64,000 bases of DNA from Phocaeicola vulgatus (GTDB lineage Bacteria; Bacteroidota; Bacteroidia; Bacteroidales; Tannerellaceae), in the NCBI GenBank assembly GCA_022009975.1, contig CP091733.1:1505001-1569000 (forward strand). The letters are read 5' to 3'. Shown piece after piece: positions 9,862 to 19,832 of this stretch. Positions within the stretch are counted from its first letter, which is position 1; every line of letters starts with the position of its first letter. The notes under the pieces were generated by a model. It did not search any database. It was not told where the DNA came from and saw only the letters and a list, made by a program, of their open reading frames with translations. A program made the position numbers and the translations under genes.

Positions 9862-11856
9862 ATGGAGGAAAACAAAGAACAAACGAATGGTTTGCCCGAA
9901 AACGCCTACAGGGAGTTGAAAAAGGGAGAAGAGTACAAACCGCTGATGCCAGCGGACAAGACTTACAGGGAAGTGACGCCTTGGTCTGTCATGTGGGGAT
10001 TGATCATGGCTGTCATATTCAGTGCAGCCGCTGCTTACTTAGGATTGAAAGTAGGCCAAGTTTTTGAAGCTGCCATTCCTATTGCCATCATCGCCGTGGG
10101 ATTGTCAAGCGGTTTCAAGCGCAAGAATGCCTTAGGAGAGAATGTTATCATTCAGTCCATCGGTGCCAGCAGCGGTGTGATTGTTGCCGGAGCTATTTTC
10201 ACCCTGCCAGCCCTTTACATCTTACAAGACAAATATCCGGAGATAACCGTCAATTTCTTTGAGGTCTTCTTGAGTTCTTTATTAGGAGGTATTTTAGGAA
10301 TCCTATTATTGATTCCTTTCCGCAAATATTTCGTGTCAACAATGCACGGCAAATATCCATTCCCGGAAGCGACCGCAACAACCCAAGTGCTTGTTTCTGG
10401 AGAAAAAGGTGGCAACCAGGCAAAGCCTTTGATTATTGCCGGATTGATTGGTGGTTTGTATGACTTTATCGTAGGAACATTCGGTTGGTGGAGCGAAACG
10501 GTCAGCACGACTGTCGTTGGCATTGGAGAAACACTTGCCGAGAAAGCCAAATTGGTCATGAAGGTGAACACCGGAGCTGCCGTATTAGGTTTGGGTTATA
10601 TCATCGGTTTGAAGTATTCCTTGATTATCTGCGCCGGATCATTCTTGGTCTGGTTGATTATCATCCCTTTGATGTCCGCCCTTTTCTATGACCAAGTATT
10701 AACATTCGGCAATGATGCCATCACTGCTACTATCGGAAGCATGAGCCCAGAGTTGATATTCACCACGTATGCACGCCACATCGGTATCGGTGGTATCGCT
10801 ACTGCCGGAGTTATCGGAATCGTCAAGTCATGGGGAATCATCAAAGGTGCAGTTGGTTTGGCAGCCAAAGAGCTGAAAGGATCAAGCAATGTCAATACCG
10901 AATCTGTTCAACGCACACAGAAAGACATCTCTATGAAGATCATCGCTATCGGAGTGATTGTGACTATGGTTATCACCTTGTTGTTCTTCCAATTCGGACT
11001 GTTGCATAATTGGTTCTATGCCATCATCGGTTTGCTTTTGGTCGGAATCATTGCCTTCTTGTTCACAACTGTTGCGGCTAACGCTATTGCTATCGTAGGA
11101 ACCAACCCGGTTTCCGGCATGACGTTGATGACTTTGATATTGGCTTCCATTATCTTGGTGGCAACCGGATTAAGCGGAACTGCCGGAATGGTTTCAGCTT
11201 TGATTATCGGTGGAGTTGTCTGCACAGCATTGTCTATGGCAGGTGGTTTCATTACTGACTTGAAAATCGGATATTGGTTGGGAAGCACGCCTGTCAAACA
11301 GGAATCATGGAAATTCTTAGGCACATTGGTTTCAGCAGCAACTGTCGGTGGTGTAATCCTTATATTGAACCAAACATACGGATTCACAAGCGGACAATTG
11401 GCAGCACCGCAAGCCAACGCAATGGCAGCCGTTATCGAGCCATTGATGAGTGGAGCCGGAGCACCGTGGGCTTTGTATGCAATCGGAGCCGTATTGGCAA
11501 TCATCTTGAACTTCATGGGCATTCCTGCTTTGGCATTCGCATTAGGCATGTTTATTCCAATCCAATTGAATACGCCATTGCTGATCGGTGGAGCAATCAA
11601 CTGGTATGTTGGAAGCCGCAGCAAAGATGCAGCTCTTAACAGTGCCCGCTTGGAAAAAGGAACGCTGCTTTCTTCTGGTTTCATTGCCGGAGGAGCATTG
11701 ATGGGAGTAGTCAGTGCAGCTCTTCGTTTTGCCGGAGTGGATTTGTTCCAAACGGCTTGGGCAGAAAGCAGCGGAGCCGAAGTATTGGCCATTGTGGTTT
11801 ACATCGCCTTGATTGTTTACTTAGCATATAGCTCTTTGCAGGCGAAGAAAGCATAA
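9862..11856 (+). CDS. OPT-family oligopeptide transporter
   Basis: 664 residues, intact, with about 14 to 16 membrane spans. Conserved OPT features are the first span after TPWSVMWGLIMAVIFSAAAA, the GLKVGQVFEAAIPIAIIAVG segment, the PFPEATATTQVLVSGEKGG loop and the late GIPALAFALGMFIPIQLNTP motif. This is the bacterial OPT branch (YSL/OPT superfamily) that imports short peptides or metal-chelate complexes by proton coupling; the substrate here is not known. A hydrophilic N-terminus of about 45 residues precedes the first span. The next gene begins 17 bases after its stop, so a transcript covering OPT, SpoIID-like protein and symporter is likely. Confidence 0.92.
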   Translation: MEENKEQTNGLPENAYRELKKGEEYKPLMPADKTYREVTPWSVMWGLIMAVIFSAAAAYLGLKVGQVFEAAIPIAIIAVGLSSGFKRKNALGENVIIQSIGASSGVIVAGAIFTLPALYILQDKYPEITVNFFEVFLSSLLGGILGILLLIPFRKYFVSTMHGKYPFPEATATTQVLVSGEKGGNQAKPLIIAGLIGGLYDFIVGTFGWWSETVSTTVVGIGETLAEKAKLVMKVNTGAAVLGLGYIIGLKYSLIICAGSFLVWLIIIPLMSALFYDQVLTFGNDAITATIGSMSPELIFTTYARHIGIGGIATAGVIGIVKSWGIIKGAVGLAAKELKGSSNVNTESVQRTQKDISMKIIAIGVIVTMVITLLFFQFGLLHNWFYAIIGLLLVGIIAFLFTTVAANAIAIVGTNPVSGMTLMTLILASIILVATGLSGTAGMVSALIIGGVVCTALSMAGGFITDLKIGYWLGSTPVKQESWKFLGTLVSAATVGGVILILNQTYGFTSGQLAAPQANAMAAVIEPLMSGAGAPWALYAIGAVLAIILNFMGIPALAFALGMFIPIQLNTPLLIGGAINWYVGSRSKDAALNSARLEKGTLLSSGFIAGGALMGVVSAALRFAGVDLFQTAWAESSGAEVLAIVVYIALIVYLAYSSLQAKKA

Positions 11857-11873
11857 CTGAAAATATAGTTTGA

Positions 11874-13184
11874 ATGAAAGCACCTATTATTGAAGTAGGC
11901 ATATTTAGCCGCAAGGCTATCTCCTTTTCTTTCAACGACAATTATATCCAAAATAAAAAGAACACGTTGTTCCAAGGCGGGCAACGTGTTCTTTGGGAAA
12001 AGGGGAAAATCATCTTTGAGGGAAATTCTTATGATGAACTCCTGTTCGAGCCGGTTTCGCAAGAGGCGACATTCGACTTGGAGTCCGTGACGATTGGCGT
12101 TGATTTCCATTGGCAGCGAGAAGAGACACAGCGTTTCCCCGGTGCTTTAAAGCTATTGGCAACGGAAGAAGGAATCCTTGCCATCAACCGTGTGGATGCG
12201 GAACGCTATCTGTCCTGCGTCATCTCATCGGAAATGAACGCCGAAGCTCCAAAGGAATTCCTAAAGGCACACGCTGTCATCTCCCGAAGTTGGTTATTGT
12301 CCCAATTGGAGAAGAAAGGACAATCTGCCCAAAAGGAAACAAGTTGCCACCGGGGAGAAGATTACCTCATTCGTTGGTACGACAGGGAAGACCATACATT
12401 ATTCGATGTTTGCGCAGACGACCATTGCCAACGCTACCAAGGTGTCTCCCGATCTGCCGGGCATCCTAAAATCTTGCAACTTCTCCAAGAGACAAATGGA
12501 GAGGTGCTGACCTACCAAGATAATATTTGCGACACGCGTTTCTCCAAATGTTGTGGAGGAGCGACTGAAGAATTTGAACATTGTTGGGAGCCAATCCATC
12601 ATCCCTATTTATCCCAAGTGAGAGACCTCGATTCTTCCACTCTGCCCGACCTTTCCAATGAGAGGAATGCAGAAGAGTGGATTCGTTCTGCTCCGGATGC
12701 CTTTTGCAACACTTCCGACCAACGGTTATTAGGAACCATCCTGAACAACTACGACCAAGAGACAACAGACTTTTATCGTTGGCAGGTGCGCTATTCCCAA
12801 GAGGAAATCGCAGAATTGATCCACCGCAAAAGCAGCATCCCTTTTGGACAAATCATTGATTTAATCCCGCTAAAACGGGGAAAGTCCGGAAGAATAGAAG
12901 AACTCCGGATTGTCGGGACAAATTGTTCATTCACCGTCGGGAAAGAGTTGGAGATAAGACGAACCCTTTCCGAATCCCATTTATACAGCTCCGCCTTCGT
13001 CGTGGACAAAGAGTGGGAAAACGGGGAAAACATTCCTTCTGCATTTGTGTTGTCGGGGGCAGGCTGGGGACATGGCGTTGGATTGTGCCAAATCGGTGCG
13101 GCAGTCATGAGCAGCAAAGGATACTCCTATCAACAAATATTAAGCCATTATTTCCCCGGTGCCCAATTAGAAAGACGTTATTAA
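11874..13184 (+). CDS. SpoIID/LytB domain protein, possible peptidoglycan lytic enzyme
   Basis: 436 residues. The SpoIID core is visible as ILAINRVDAERYLSCVISSE, then MNAEAPKEFLKAHAVISRSW with the catalytic-type Glu, a Cys-containing middle (FSKCCGGATEEFEHCW), and the C-terminal GAGWGHGVGLCQIGAAVMSS motif. SpoIID of sporeformers cleaves denuded peptidoglycan glycan strands; non-sporeforming Bacteroidales carry this related protein with an undefined job in the envelope. There is no clear signal peptide, as the first residues (MKAPIIEVGIFSRKAISFSF) are only partly hydrophobic, so location is uncertain. It lies between OPT and sodium symporter genes with gaps of 17 and 11 bases. Confidence 0.85.
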   Translation: MKAPIIEVGIFSRKAISFSFNDNYIQNKKNTLFQGGQRVLWEKGKIIFEGNSYDELLFEPVSQEATFDLESVTIGVDFHWQREETQRFPGALKLLATEEGILAINRVDAERYLSCVISSEMNAEAPKEFLKAHAVISRSWLLSQLEKKGQSAQKETSCHRGEDYLIRWYDREDHTLFDVCADDHCQRYQGVSRSAGHPKILQLLQETNGEVLTYQDNICDTRFSKCCGGATEEFEHCWEPIHHPYLSQVRDLDSSTLPDLSNERNAEEWIRSAPDAFCNTSDQRLLGTILNNYDQETTDFYRWQVRYSQEEIAELIHRKSSIPFGQIIDLIPLKRGKSGRIEELRIVGTNCSFTVGKELEIRRTLSESHLYSSAFVVDKEWENGENIPSAFVLSGAGWGHGVGLCQIGAAVMSSKGYSYQQILSHYFPGAQLERRY

Positions 13185-13195
13185 ACAGATAAGAC

Positions 13196-14671
13196 ATGAA
13201 CAGCTACATTATATTATTAATCATAGCCCTTTACTTCGGATTATTATTATTCATCGCCTGGTTGACAGGACGAGGAAACTCCAACAACAATGAAGCCTTC
13301 TTTTTAGGCAACCGGAAATCCCCTTGGTACATTGTTTCCATCGGAATGGTCGGGACTTCCTTGTCCGGTGTCACATTTGTTTCCGTTCCAGGAATGGTCC
13401 GGGGCATCGACATGACTTATATGCAGACGGTCTTTGGTTTCTTCTTCGGATATGTGCTGATTGCGCAAGTGCTCTTGCCTCTCTATTACAAACTTCAGCT
13501 CACTTCCATCTATTCCTACTTAAAAGGACGCATTGGGCTGCGTGGCTATAAGACCGGAGCTTCTTTCTTTCTGATATCCAAGATTGTCGGAGCAGCGGCA
13601 CGCCTCTATTTGGTTGTCCTAATCTTGCAACATTATGTCTTTAACGCATGGAATGTTCCTTTCTGGATAACCGTGATTCTCAGTATCTTCTTGGTTTGGT
13701 TATATACTTTCCGCAGCGGCATCAAAACCATTATATGGACCGACACACTTCAAGCCATCTGTTTGGTTGCCATGTTGATTGTCATCATTTGGCAAGTAAA
13801 GGAGAGATTAGATATGACTATCCCGGAAATGGCACAAGCTGTGTCGAACAATCCCCATTTCCGCATCTTTGAATTCTCGGATTGGCACAGCACGCAACAT
13901 TTCGTCAAGCAGTTCTTCAGTGGTATATTCATCACCATCGTCATGACCGGCCTCGACCAAGACATGATGCAGAAGAACCTTTCTTGCAAAAGTTTACGCG
14001 ATGCACAAAAGAACATGTATTCATACGGATTCGCCTTTACTCCTGTCAACTTCCTTTTCTTGACATTAGGAGTTTTGCTCCTGATATTAGCCCAAAAGGA
14101 ACAGATAGAATTGCCTGCCATGAGCGACGACATCCTTCCGATGTTTTGCACATCCGGCATTTTAGGCCACAGCATCCTGATATTCTTTACCATCGGAATC
14201 ATCGCTGCCGCCTTCAGCAGTGCCGACTCCGCCTTGACCGCCTTGACCACCTCTTTCTGTGTGGACATATTGGATATTGATAAGGAAGATGCAAAACAGG
14301 CACGCAAAATGAGGTTGAGAGTCCATCTGCTCATCTCTTTGCTCTTTGCAATCATTATTTTAATCATCAAAGAGCTGAACAACCGGAGCGTGATTGACGC
14401 TATTTATATGATTGCTTCCTATACTTATGGTCCGTTATTAGGACTTTTTGTATTCGGTCTTTTCACCAAAAGAGTTCCAAAAGATAAATATGTTCCGTAT
14501 ATTTGCATCGTTTCTCCTCTTTTATGCTACGGCATCAGTTATTGGGGAACGCATTTTGCCGGTTACACATTCGGATATGAACTATTGATGCTGAATGGGT
14601 TCATCACATTTGCCGGCCTTTGGATGTTGTCTAAAAGAAATCATAAAGAAGAATATACAAATGGAAATTAA
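13196..14671 (+). CDS. Sodium:solute symporter (SSS family)
   Basis: 491 residues with about 13 membrane spans. The family signature is seen as GTSLSGVTFVSVPGMVRGID near residue 60, GLDQDMMQKNLSCKSLRDAQ in the middle, and the sodium-site segment AAAFSSADSALTALTTSFCV. SSS proteins import sugars, sialic acid, proline or carboxylates with sodium; this branch cannot be assigned to a substrate by eye. It overlaps the next gene (engB) by 11 bases, which suggests translational coupling with a ribosome-assembly GTPase, an arrangement without obvious functional sense. Confidence 0.9.
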   Translation: MNSYIILLIIALYFGLLLFIAWLTGRGNSNNNEAFFLGNRKSPWYIVSIGMVGTSLSGVTFVSVPGMVRGIDMTYMQTVFGFFFGYVLIAQVLLPLYYKLQLTSIYSYLKGRIGLRGYKTGASFFLISKIVGAAARLYLVVLILQHYVFNAWNVPFWITVILSIFLVWLYTFRSGIKTIIWTDTLQAICLVAMLIVIIWQVKERLDMTIPEMAQAVSNNPHFRIFEFSDWHSTQHFVKQFFSGIFITIVMTGLDQDMMQKNLSCKSLRDAQKNMYSYGFAFTPVNFLFLTLGVLLLILAQKEQIELPAMSDDILPMFCTSGILGHSILIFFTIGIIAAAFSSADSALTALTTSFCVDILDIDKEDAKQARKMRLRVHLLISLLFAIIILIIKELNNRSVIDAIYMIASYTYGPLLGLFVFGLFTKRVPKDKYVPYICIVSPLLCYGISYWGTHFAGYTFGYELLMLNGFITFAGLWMLSKRNHKEEYTNGN

Positions 14672-15275
14672 AAGCGCAGAATTTGTTATCAGCAATACCG
14701 ATGTCCGAAAATGCCCTGAGGGGAATCTGCCGGAATATGCTTTTATCGGGAGAAGTAATGTCGGCAAATCGTCCCTGATCAACATGATTACTAATAAAAA
14801 AGGACTTGCCATGACCTCCCAAAAGCCGGGGAAAACGCTTTTGATTAACCACTTCTTGATCAATGACAATTGGTTTTTGGTGGATTTGCCCGGTTATGGT
14901 TATGCACAGCGGGGAAAAGAGGGACGGGAGAATATCCGGAAAATCATTGAGAATTATGTCCATTACCGCGAACAACTGACCTGTTTGTTTGTCTTGTTGG
15001 ATTGCCGCCACGAACCTCAGAAGATTGATTTGGAGTTTATGGAATGGTTGGGAGAAAACGGTGTCCCTTTTGCCATTATCTTTACCAAAACGGACAAGAT
15101 TAGCAAGAGCCGTTTGGCCAGCAATATCGAGCAATACAAGAAACGCCTGTTGGAAACATGGGAAGAGCTACCAACTATATTGACCTCTTCTTCGGAAACG
15201 AAAAGCGGGAAGGATGAAATCTTGGACTTCATTGATAACATCAATAAAGGCATTGAAGAGGAAGAATTGGATTAA
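14661..15275 (+). CDS. engB: Ribosome biogenesis GTP-binding protein EngB/YsxC
   Basis: 204 residues from the ATG at 14661 (MEIKSAEFVISNTDVRKCPE); longer in-frame starts would lie within the symporter gene. GTPase motifs are G1 GRSNVGKSS, G3 DLPGYGYAQRG, G4 TKTD and G5 TSSETKSG. EngB/YihA is an essential GTPase for 50S subunit assembly. It overlaps the symporter end by 11 bases and is followed by a strong hairpin terminator at 15293. Confidence 0.95.
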   Translation: MEIKSAEFVISNTDVRKCPEGNLPEYAFIGRSNVGKSSLINMITNKKGLAMTSQKPGKTLLINHFLINDNWFLVDLPGYGYAQRGKEGRENIRKIIENYVHYREQLTCLFVLLDCRHEPQKIDLEFMEWLGENGVPFAIIFTKTDKISKSRLASNIEQYKKRLLETWEELPTILTSSSETKSGKDEILDFIDNINKGIEEEELD

Positions 15276-15292
15276 ACAATCCCCAGAATAAG

Positions 15293-15352
15293 AAAAGGCG
15301 GTGTGTCATTCATAATAACCATTTGACACACCGCCTTTTATTTTACCTCTTT
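15293..15352. terminator. Bidirectional hairpin terminator between engB and thiE
   Basis: A perfect 16-base stem: AAAAGGCGGTGTGTCA at 15293-15308 and TGACACACCGCCTTTT at 15334-15349, loop of 25 bases, with T-rich sequence on both sides. The stem sequence closely resembles the terminators at 8329 and 34532. Confidence 0.85.
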
Positions 15353-15365
15353 CTTATTCCTAAAA

Positions 15366-16027
15366 CTACTTCTGAATGTGGGATGCGACCAATTGGAGAA
15401 GCCGCTGCGTCTCTTCTATTGGATTTTCCGCTTGGACTATAGTTCCGGAAACGGCAATGCCGGTGATGCCCGTCCGCATCAAATCCGGAATATCTTCCTC
15501 GGTGATGCCTCCGATTGCATATATCGGCAACATGATGCCTTCATCGGCACATTTCCCCACAATATGCTTATAACCTTCCAGTCCCAAAACCGGACTCAAC
15601 TTCTGTTTGGTCTGCGTGAAACGGAAAGGTCCCAAGCCGATATAAGATGCACCTTGGCGGGCAGCATTCTGAATATCTTCAAAAGTATTGGCTGTCGCCC
15701 AATCCAAAAAGGCTTCTCCGGATTGGCAGCCTCCACGATTGCTTTCGCCTCAGCGATGGGCATATCATTTTTACCCAAGTGGACAGCGGAAGCAGAGCAA
15801 GCGAGCGCCATCTGTACATCGTCGTCGATACAGAATAACGCATCATACTTTGCACAGAGAGCTGCAATGCGCTTGGCCATTTCCAAATCCAGCCCCTGTT
15901 TCATGCGCAATTGCACCCAACGACCTCCGCCTTGCAGGAACATTTCCGCCTCCTCATATTCTGTATAGTGTTCCGTCCGATGTGTAATCAGCATCAACCG
16001 TTTGCCAATTTCTAAATTTCGTATCAT
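15366..16027 (-). CDS. thiE: Thiamine-phosphate synthase, frameshifted
   Basis: From the ATG at 16027 (MIRNLEIGKRLMLITHRTEH), 8 bases after the previous gene. TIM-barrel ThiE motifs: LQGGGRWVQLRMK, CIDDDVQMALACSASAVHLG, GASYIGLGPFRFTQTK and IYAIGGITEEDIPDLMRTGI with the phosphate-binding GIAVSGTIV. ThiE joins the pyrimidine and thiazole moieties to make thiamine phosphate. The frame breaks at the A5 run 15706-15710 (plus strand); one more A restores PEKPFLDWATANTFEDIQNA. It is the last gene of a thiamine block with thiD and a second ThiE-type gene. Confidence 0.87.
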
Positions 16028-16034
16028 GATTCTT

Positions 16035-16633
16035 TTATGAATTATGGGATAATACATTCTGCATCTCCATCAAATGGTTGTTTGCCTCCAGACAAGGAAG
16101 TGTTCCCCACAACGCTCCCAACACAGCTACTCCTCCGAATGGAATCTCCTGCAACAAAGGAATCGTCTCAGCACTTATTCCACCCAAAGCAAATATCCTT
16201 TCATTGATAATACCTTCTTTAGCCGCTGCCATCAATTCCTCTTTAGGGAAACCCGAGCCATAACCCGATTTGGAAATGCTGGGAAAAACAGGGCTTAAGA
16301 AAAGATAATCCAAATCCGGATGCTCCTTCAGTTCCGAAATGGAATGGCAAGAACGGCTGACCGTCCCTTTAAAGGAGAGCAGTGGATTGGGATTCCTTTG
16401 GTTAAGATGAATGCCACCCAAGCTAAACTCCCCAGCCAAATCGAAATGGTCGTGCAAAACAATCCGGGAATAATTCGCCGGGGCGATATTATCCAACAAC
16501 ACCTTAACCGATTCCCAGTCTGCGTGCGGCTTTCTTAAATGCAACCGCTCCAACCCCGAACAAAAAGAGAATTAATCATCTCTGCCTCTTCCGGGAAAAA
16601 GTCGGGCAAAGTTATGGCTACCAGCTTCTTCAT
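16035..16633 (-). CDS. Second ThiE/TenI-type thiamine phosphate synthase family protein, frameshifted
   Basis: About 200 residues starting MKKLVAITLPDFFPEEAEMI, continuing LERLHLRKPHADWESVKVLL after a break at CCCC 16554-16557 (plus strand; one more C expected). TIM-barrel features of the ThiE/TenI superfamily: GGIHLNQRNP, YLFLSPVFPSISKSGYGSGF, FALGGISAETIPLL and FGGVAVLGALWG. It is shorter than ThiE and lacks an obvious diphosphate-loop match, so it may be a TenI-like isomerase or a variant synthase. The start overlaps the thiD stop by 4 bases and the next gene, thiE, follows after 7, so the three are coupled. Confidence 0.8.
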
Positions 16634-17459
16634 CCGCATGTGATCTTATGAAGTTCCTGTGGAGCAAAGAGATGGTTTACCGGTCCATGCCCATGTCCAG
16701 CTTGCACATCCGCTCCGGCAGCAATGGCTTGCGCTATATAATCCTCCGCTTTGGCGATAGCTTCACGCAGTTCCAAACCGAGAGCCAATCCTGCCGTGAT
16801 GGCAGCCGACAGCGTGCATCCCGTCCCATGAGTATTAGACGTCCCAATCTTCTTCTTGCGGAAAAAGGCAAGTCGTTGGCTCTTCCCGTCATAAAACAGG
16901 TCATCCGAATCTTCCCCATCCAAATGACCGCCTTTCAACAAGACCGCCTTCAAATGCTTTTCCTCCACCATTCTCTTCGCCATCTCTTCGCCATTTGCCC
17001 GGTCTATTCGCACCCCGCTGATACATTCCGCTTCCGGAATATTCGGTGTCACCAATGTTGCCCTTGGCAAAAGTTCATTGACCATCAACTCTATGGCATC
17101 TTCTTTCAAGAGGACAGAACCACTGGTTGCTACCATCACTGGGTCAACCACCACCCATTTAGGTTGGTATTTGTCAATCGCTTCCACAACCAGTTTGACA
17201 GTTTCTTTGTCATTCAACATCCCCGTCTTGATAGCATCAATGGTGAAGTCCGAGAAAACGGCATCCAATTGTCCCTTCAACACTTCAGGAGCGACTGCTT
17301 GCACAGCTCGGACACCTAAAGTGTTTGGGCTGTAATAGCAGTGATGGCAGTCATTCCATAAACACCCCAAGCGGAAAAGGTTTTCAAATCCGCCTGGATG
17401 CCAGCCCCGCCGCAACTGTCGGAGCCGGCAATGGAAAGAGCTGTAGGATATCTTTTCAT
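16630..17459 (-). CDS. thiD: Hydroxymethylpyrimidine (phosphate) kinase, frameshifted
   Basis: From the ATG at 17459: MKRYPTALSIAGSDSCGGAG is the standard ThiD start with the GSDSxGGAG substrate loop. Then GVYGMTAITA, DPVMVATSGSVLL, TPNIPEAECISGV, VLLKGGHL and the ribokinase-type anion hole GTSNTHGTGCTLSAAITAGL. The frame breaks at TTT 17324-17326 (plus strand); one more T restores AQNTLGVRAVQAV. ThiD phosphorylates HMP and HMP-phosphate. The ATG overlaps the malic enzyme stop as ATGA, so translation of the thiamine genes is coupled to it. I saw no TPP riboswitch. Confidence 0.9.
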
Positions 17460-19741
17460 TGTTTATTCTTATCTATTTGTTCCTGGACAATAGCATCCAC
17501 AACTGCAACCGTCGTCAAGTTCAAGATGTCACGAGTAGAACTCTCCACATCCGTGAAATGGATAGGCTTGTTCAATCCCATCTGAATCGGACCGATTGAT
17601 TCCACATATCCCATTTCAAGCATCAACTTATATGCACTATTCGCGGAGCTCAAGTTCGGGAAAACCAAAGCATTCACATCTTTGCCCTTCAGCTTGTTGA
17701 ATGGATACATATCGTCACGCAACTTCTTGTCAAGGGCGAAATTCACCTGCATCTCACCGTCCACCAAGATGTCCGGGTGATTCTTGTGAAGATATTCAAT
17801 GGCATCATGCACCTTCAGCGGGCTTCCCTGCTTGTCCGCACCGAAGTTGGAATAGGACAACATAGCCATAACCGGTTCGTGTGCAAAGAATTTGACCGCA
17901 TCATTCGTCAAACGGGCGATATCAATCAATACTTCCGTGGAAGGATGGCGGTTAATCAAAGTATCCGACATGAAGAATGTCCCCTTCTTTCCGGAAATGA
18001 TGTGCATCGCTCCGAAATGCTTATAAGGAGCACGAATGCCGATAATCTGCTCTGCCATCTCGGTAATCTCCGAATAACGGCTATAAACGCCCGTGATGAA
18101 AGCATCCGCATCACCCGTCTCGACCATCATCATTCCAAAGGCATTGCGGTCAAACATGATTTCACACGCTTCGGAATAGGTGACACCTTCGCGTTCCCTC
18201 TTCTTTGACAAGATGCGTGCATAACGGTGGCGGCGGTCTGTCTCGGCATCCGAGCGCATATTGATAATCTCGATTCCATCCAAATTGATGTTCTCATCAC
18301 CTGCCAACTTATGCAGATAATCCCAATTCCCAACAAGACAGGCTGGCAAACACCTTCAGCCTTCGCCTCCGCAGCAGCCTTCAACATATTGATATGGTTG
18401 GCTTCCGCAAAAACGACACGCTTCGGATTGGCCTTCGCCATATCAGTAAAGGACCGCAACAACTTATTGTCATATCCCATCATCTCCCTCAAATGGTTGG
18501 CATATCCATCCCAATCAGTAATGGTGTGACGAGCTACTCCCGATTCAATCGCCGCTTTAGCCACAGCACAAGAGACACGGGTCAGCAAACGCGGATCCAA
18601 AGCCTTCGGCAAAATATAATCCCTTCCGAAAGTCGTGCGCTTCAACTTATAAGCAGCGTTCACCACATCGGGCACAGGCTCTTTCGCCAAATGGGCAATA
18701 GCATAAACAGCAGCCAATTTCATCTCTTCGTTGATGGCCATCGCATGAGTGTCCAATGCACCTCTGAAAATATAAGGGAAGCCCAACACGTTATTGATTT
18801 GGTTGGGATAATCCGAACGCCCCGTGGCGAAGATAATGTCATCACGGGATTCCATCGCATCGGCATAGGAAATCTCCGGATTCGGGTTCGCCAATGCAAA
18901 CACAATCGGGTTGACATTCATCGAGCGGACCATCTCCTTTGTCAGGACATCCGCAACAGAAAGCCCCAAGAACACATCCGCTCCGGCAACAGCTTCCTCC
19001 AAAGTATTGACATTGGCAGAAGTGGCAAATTCCCTCTTCTGATCATTCAAGTTGGTGCGGCGGGTGGAAATAACGCCCTTGCTGTCACACATGATGATGT
19101 TCTCCTTGCGTGCGCCCAGCATCAAGTACAATTTCGTGCAAGAGATAGAAGCGGCTCCTGCCCCATTGACCACAATCTTGACATCTTCAATCTTCTTACC
19201 AGCCACTTCCAAAGCATTCAACAAGCCGGCTCCTGAGATAATGGCAGTTCCATGCTGGTCGTCATGCATCACCGGAATATCCAGTTCCTGCTTCAAGCGC
19301 GTCTCTATTTCAAAGCACTGGGGAGCTTTGATATCTTCCAAGTTGATGCCGCCGAAAGTCGGAGCAATCGCCTTGACCGTCTCTATAAATTTCTGCGGGT
19401 CTTTCGTTCACCTCAATGTCAAACACATCTATCCCGGCAAAAATCTTAAACAACAATCCTTTGCCTTCCATTACCGGCTTTCCAGCCATGGCACCAATAT
19501 CGCCCAAACCCAAAACAGCCGTGCCATTGGAGATGACAGCCACCAAGTTTCCCTTTGCTGTGTATTTATAAGCATCCAATGGATTCTTCTCTATTTCCAG
19601 ACAAGGCTCCGCAACACCGGGTGAATAGGCCAAAGATAAATCGGTTTGTGTACTATACGGTTTGGTAGGGATAACCTCTATCTTTCCAGGTTTGCCTTCC
19701 GCATGATAACGCAAGGCATCCTCTTTTGTAATTTTTGCCAT
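17456..19741 (-). CDS. maeB: NADP-dependent malic enzyme with phosphotransacetylase-like tail, two frameshifts
   Basis: About 762 residues after repair. The N-terminal malic domain shows YSPGVAEPCLEIEKNPLDAY and NLVAVISNGTAVLGLGDIG, then IPVMHDDQHGTAIISGAGLL and the dinucleotide-binding VVNGAGAASISCTKLYL. The C-terminal third (LGNWDYLHKLAG, ADAFITGVYSRYSEI, LDGEMQVNFAL-type segments) is the PTA-like domain of MaeB. It decarboxylates malate to pyruvate with NADPH formation; the tail usually senses acetyl-CoA. Breaks are at TTT 19402-19404 (two T missing, VNEKDPQKFIE) and TT 18327-18328 (one missing, LLGNWDYL). It has its own promoter and is followed by thiD with an ATGA overlap. Confidence 0.92.
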
Positions 19742-19781
19742 AAATCCAATCTTTTTGTATTAAAGTTACTCTAAAAGTAAC

Positions 19782-19790
19782 GCAAATGTA
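19782..19790 (-). promoter_or_regulatory. maeB promoter, -7 element
   Basis: Reads TACATTTGC on the minus strand, 41 bases upstream of the maeB ATG at 19741. Confidence 0.5.
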
Positions 19791-19832
19791 CATATTTAAT
19801 ATGAAAATATAACAGAAATCGGAATAATTCCA

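Noticed and set aside
11016..11792. Long minus-strand open frame of 258 codons
   Set aside because: It mirrors the OPT transporter coding sequence; the Pro/Ala/Ile-rich product is the typical antisense of membrane protein codons.
16600..19830. TPP riboswitch upstream of the thiamine genes
   Set aside because: No thi-box pattern (CTGAGA with ACCTGATCTGG-type) was found in the leader of maeB or at gene junctions.
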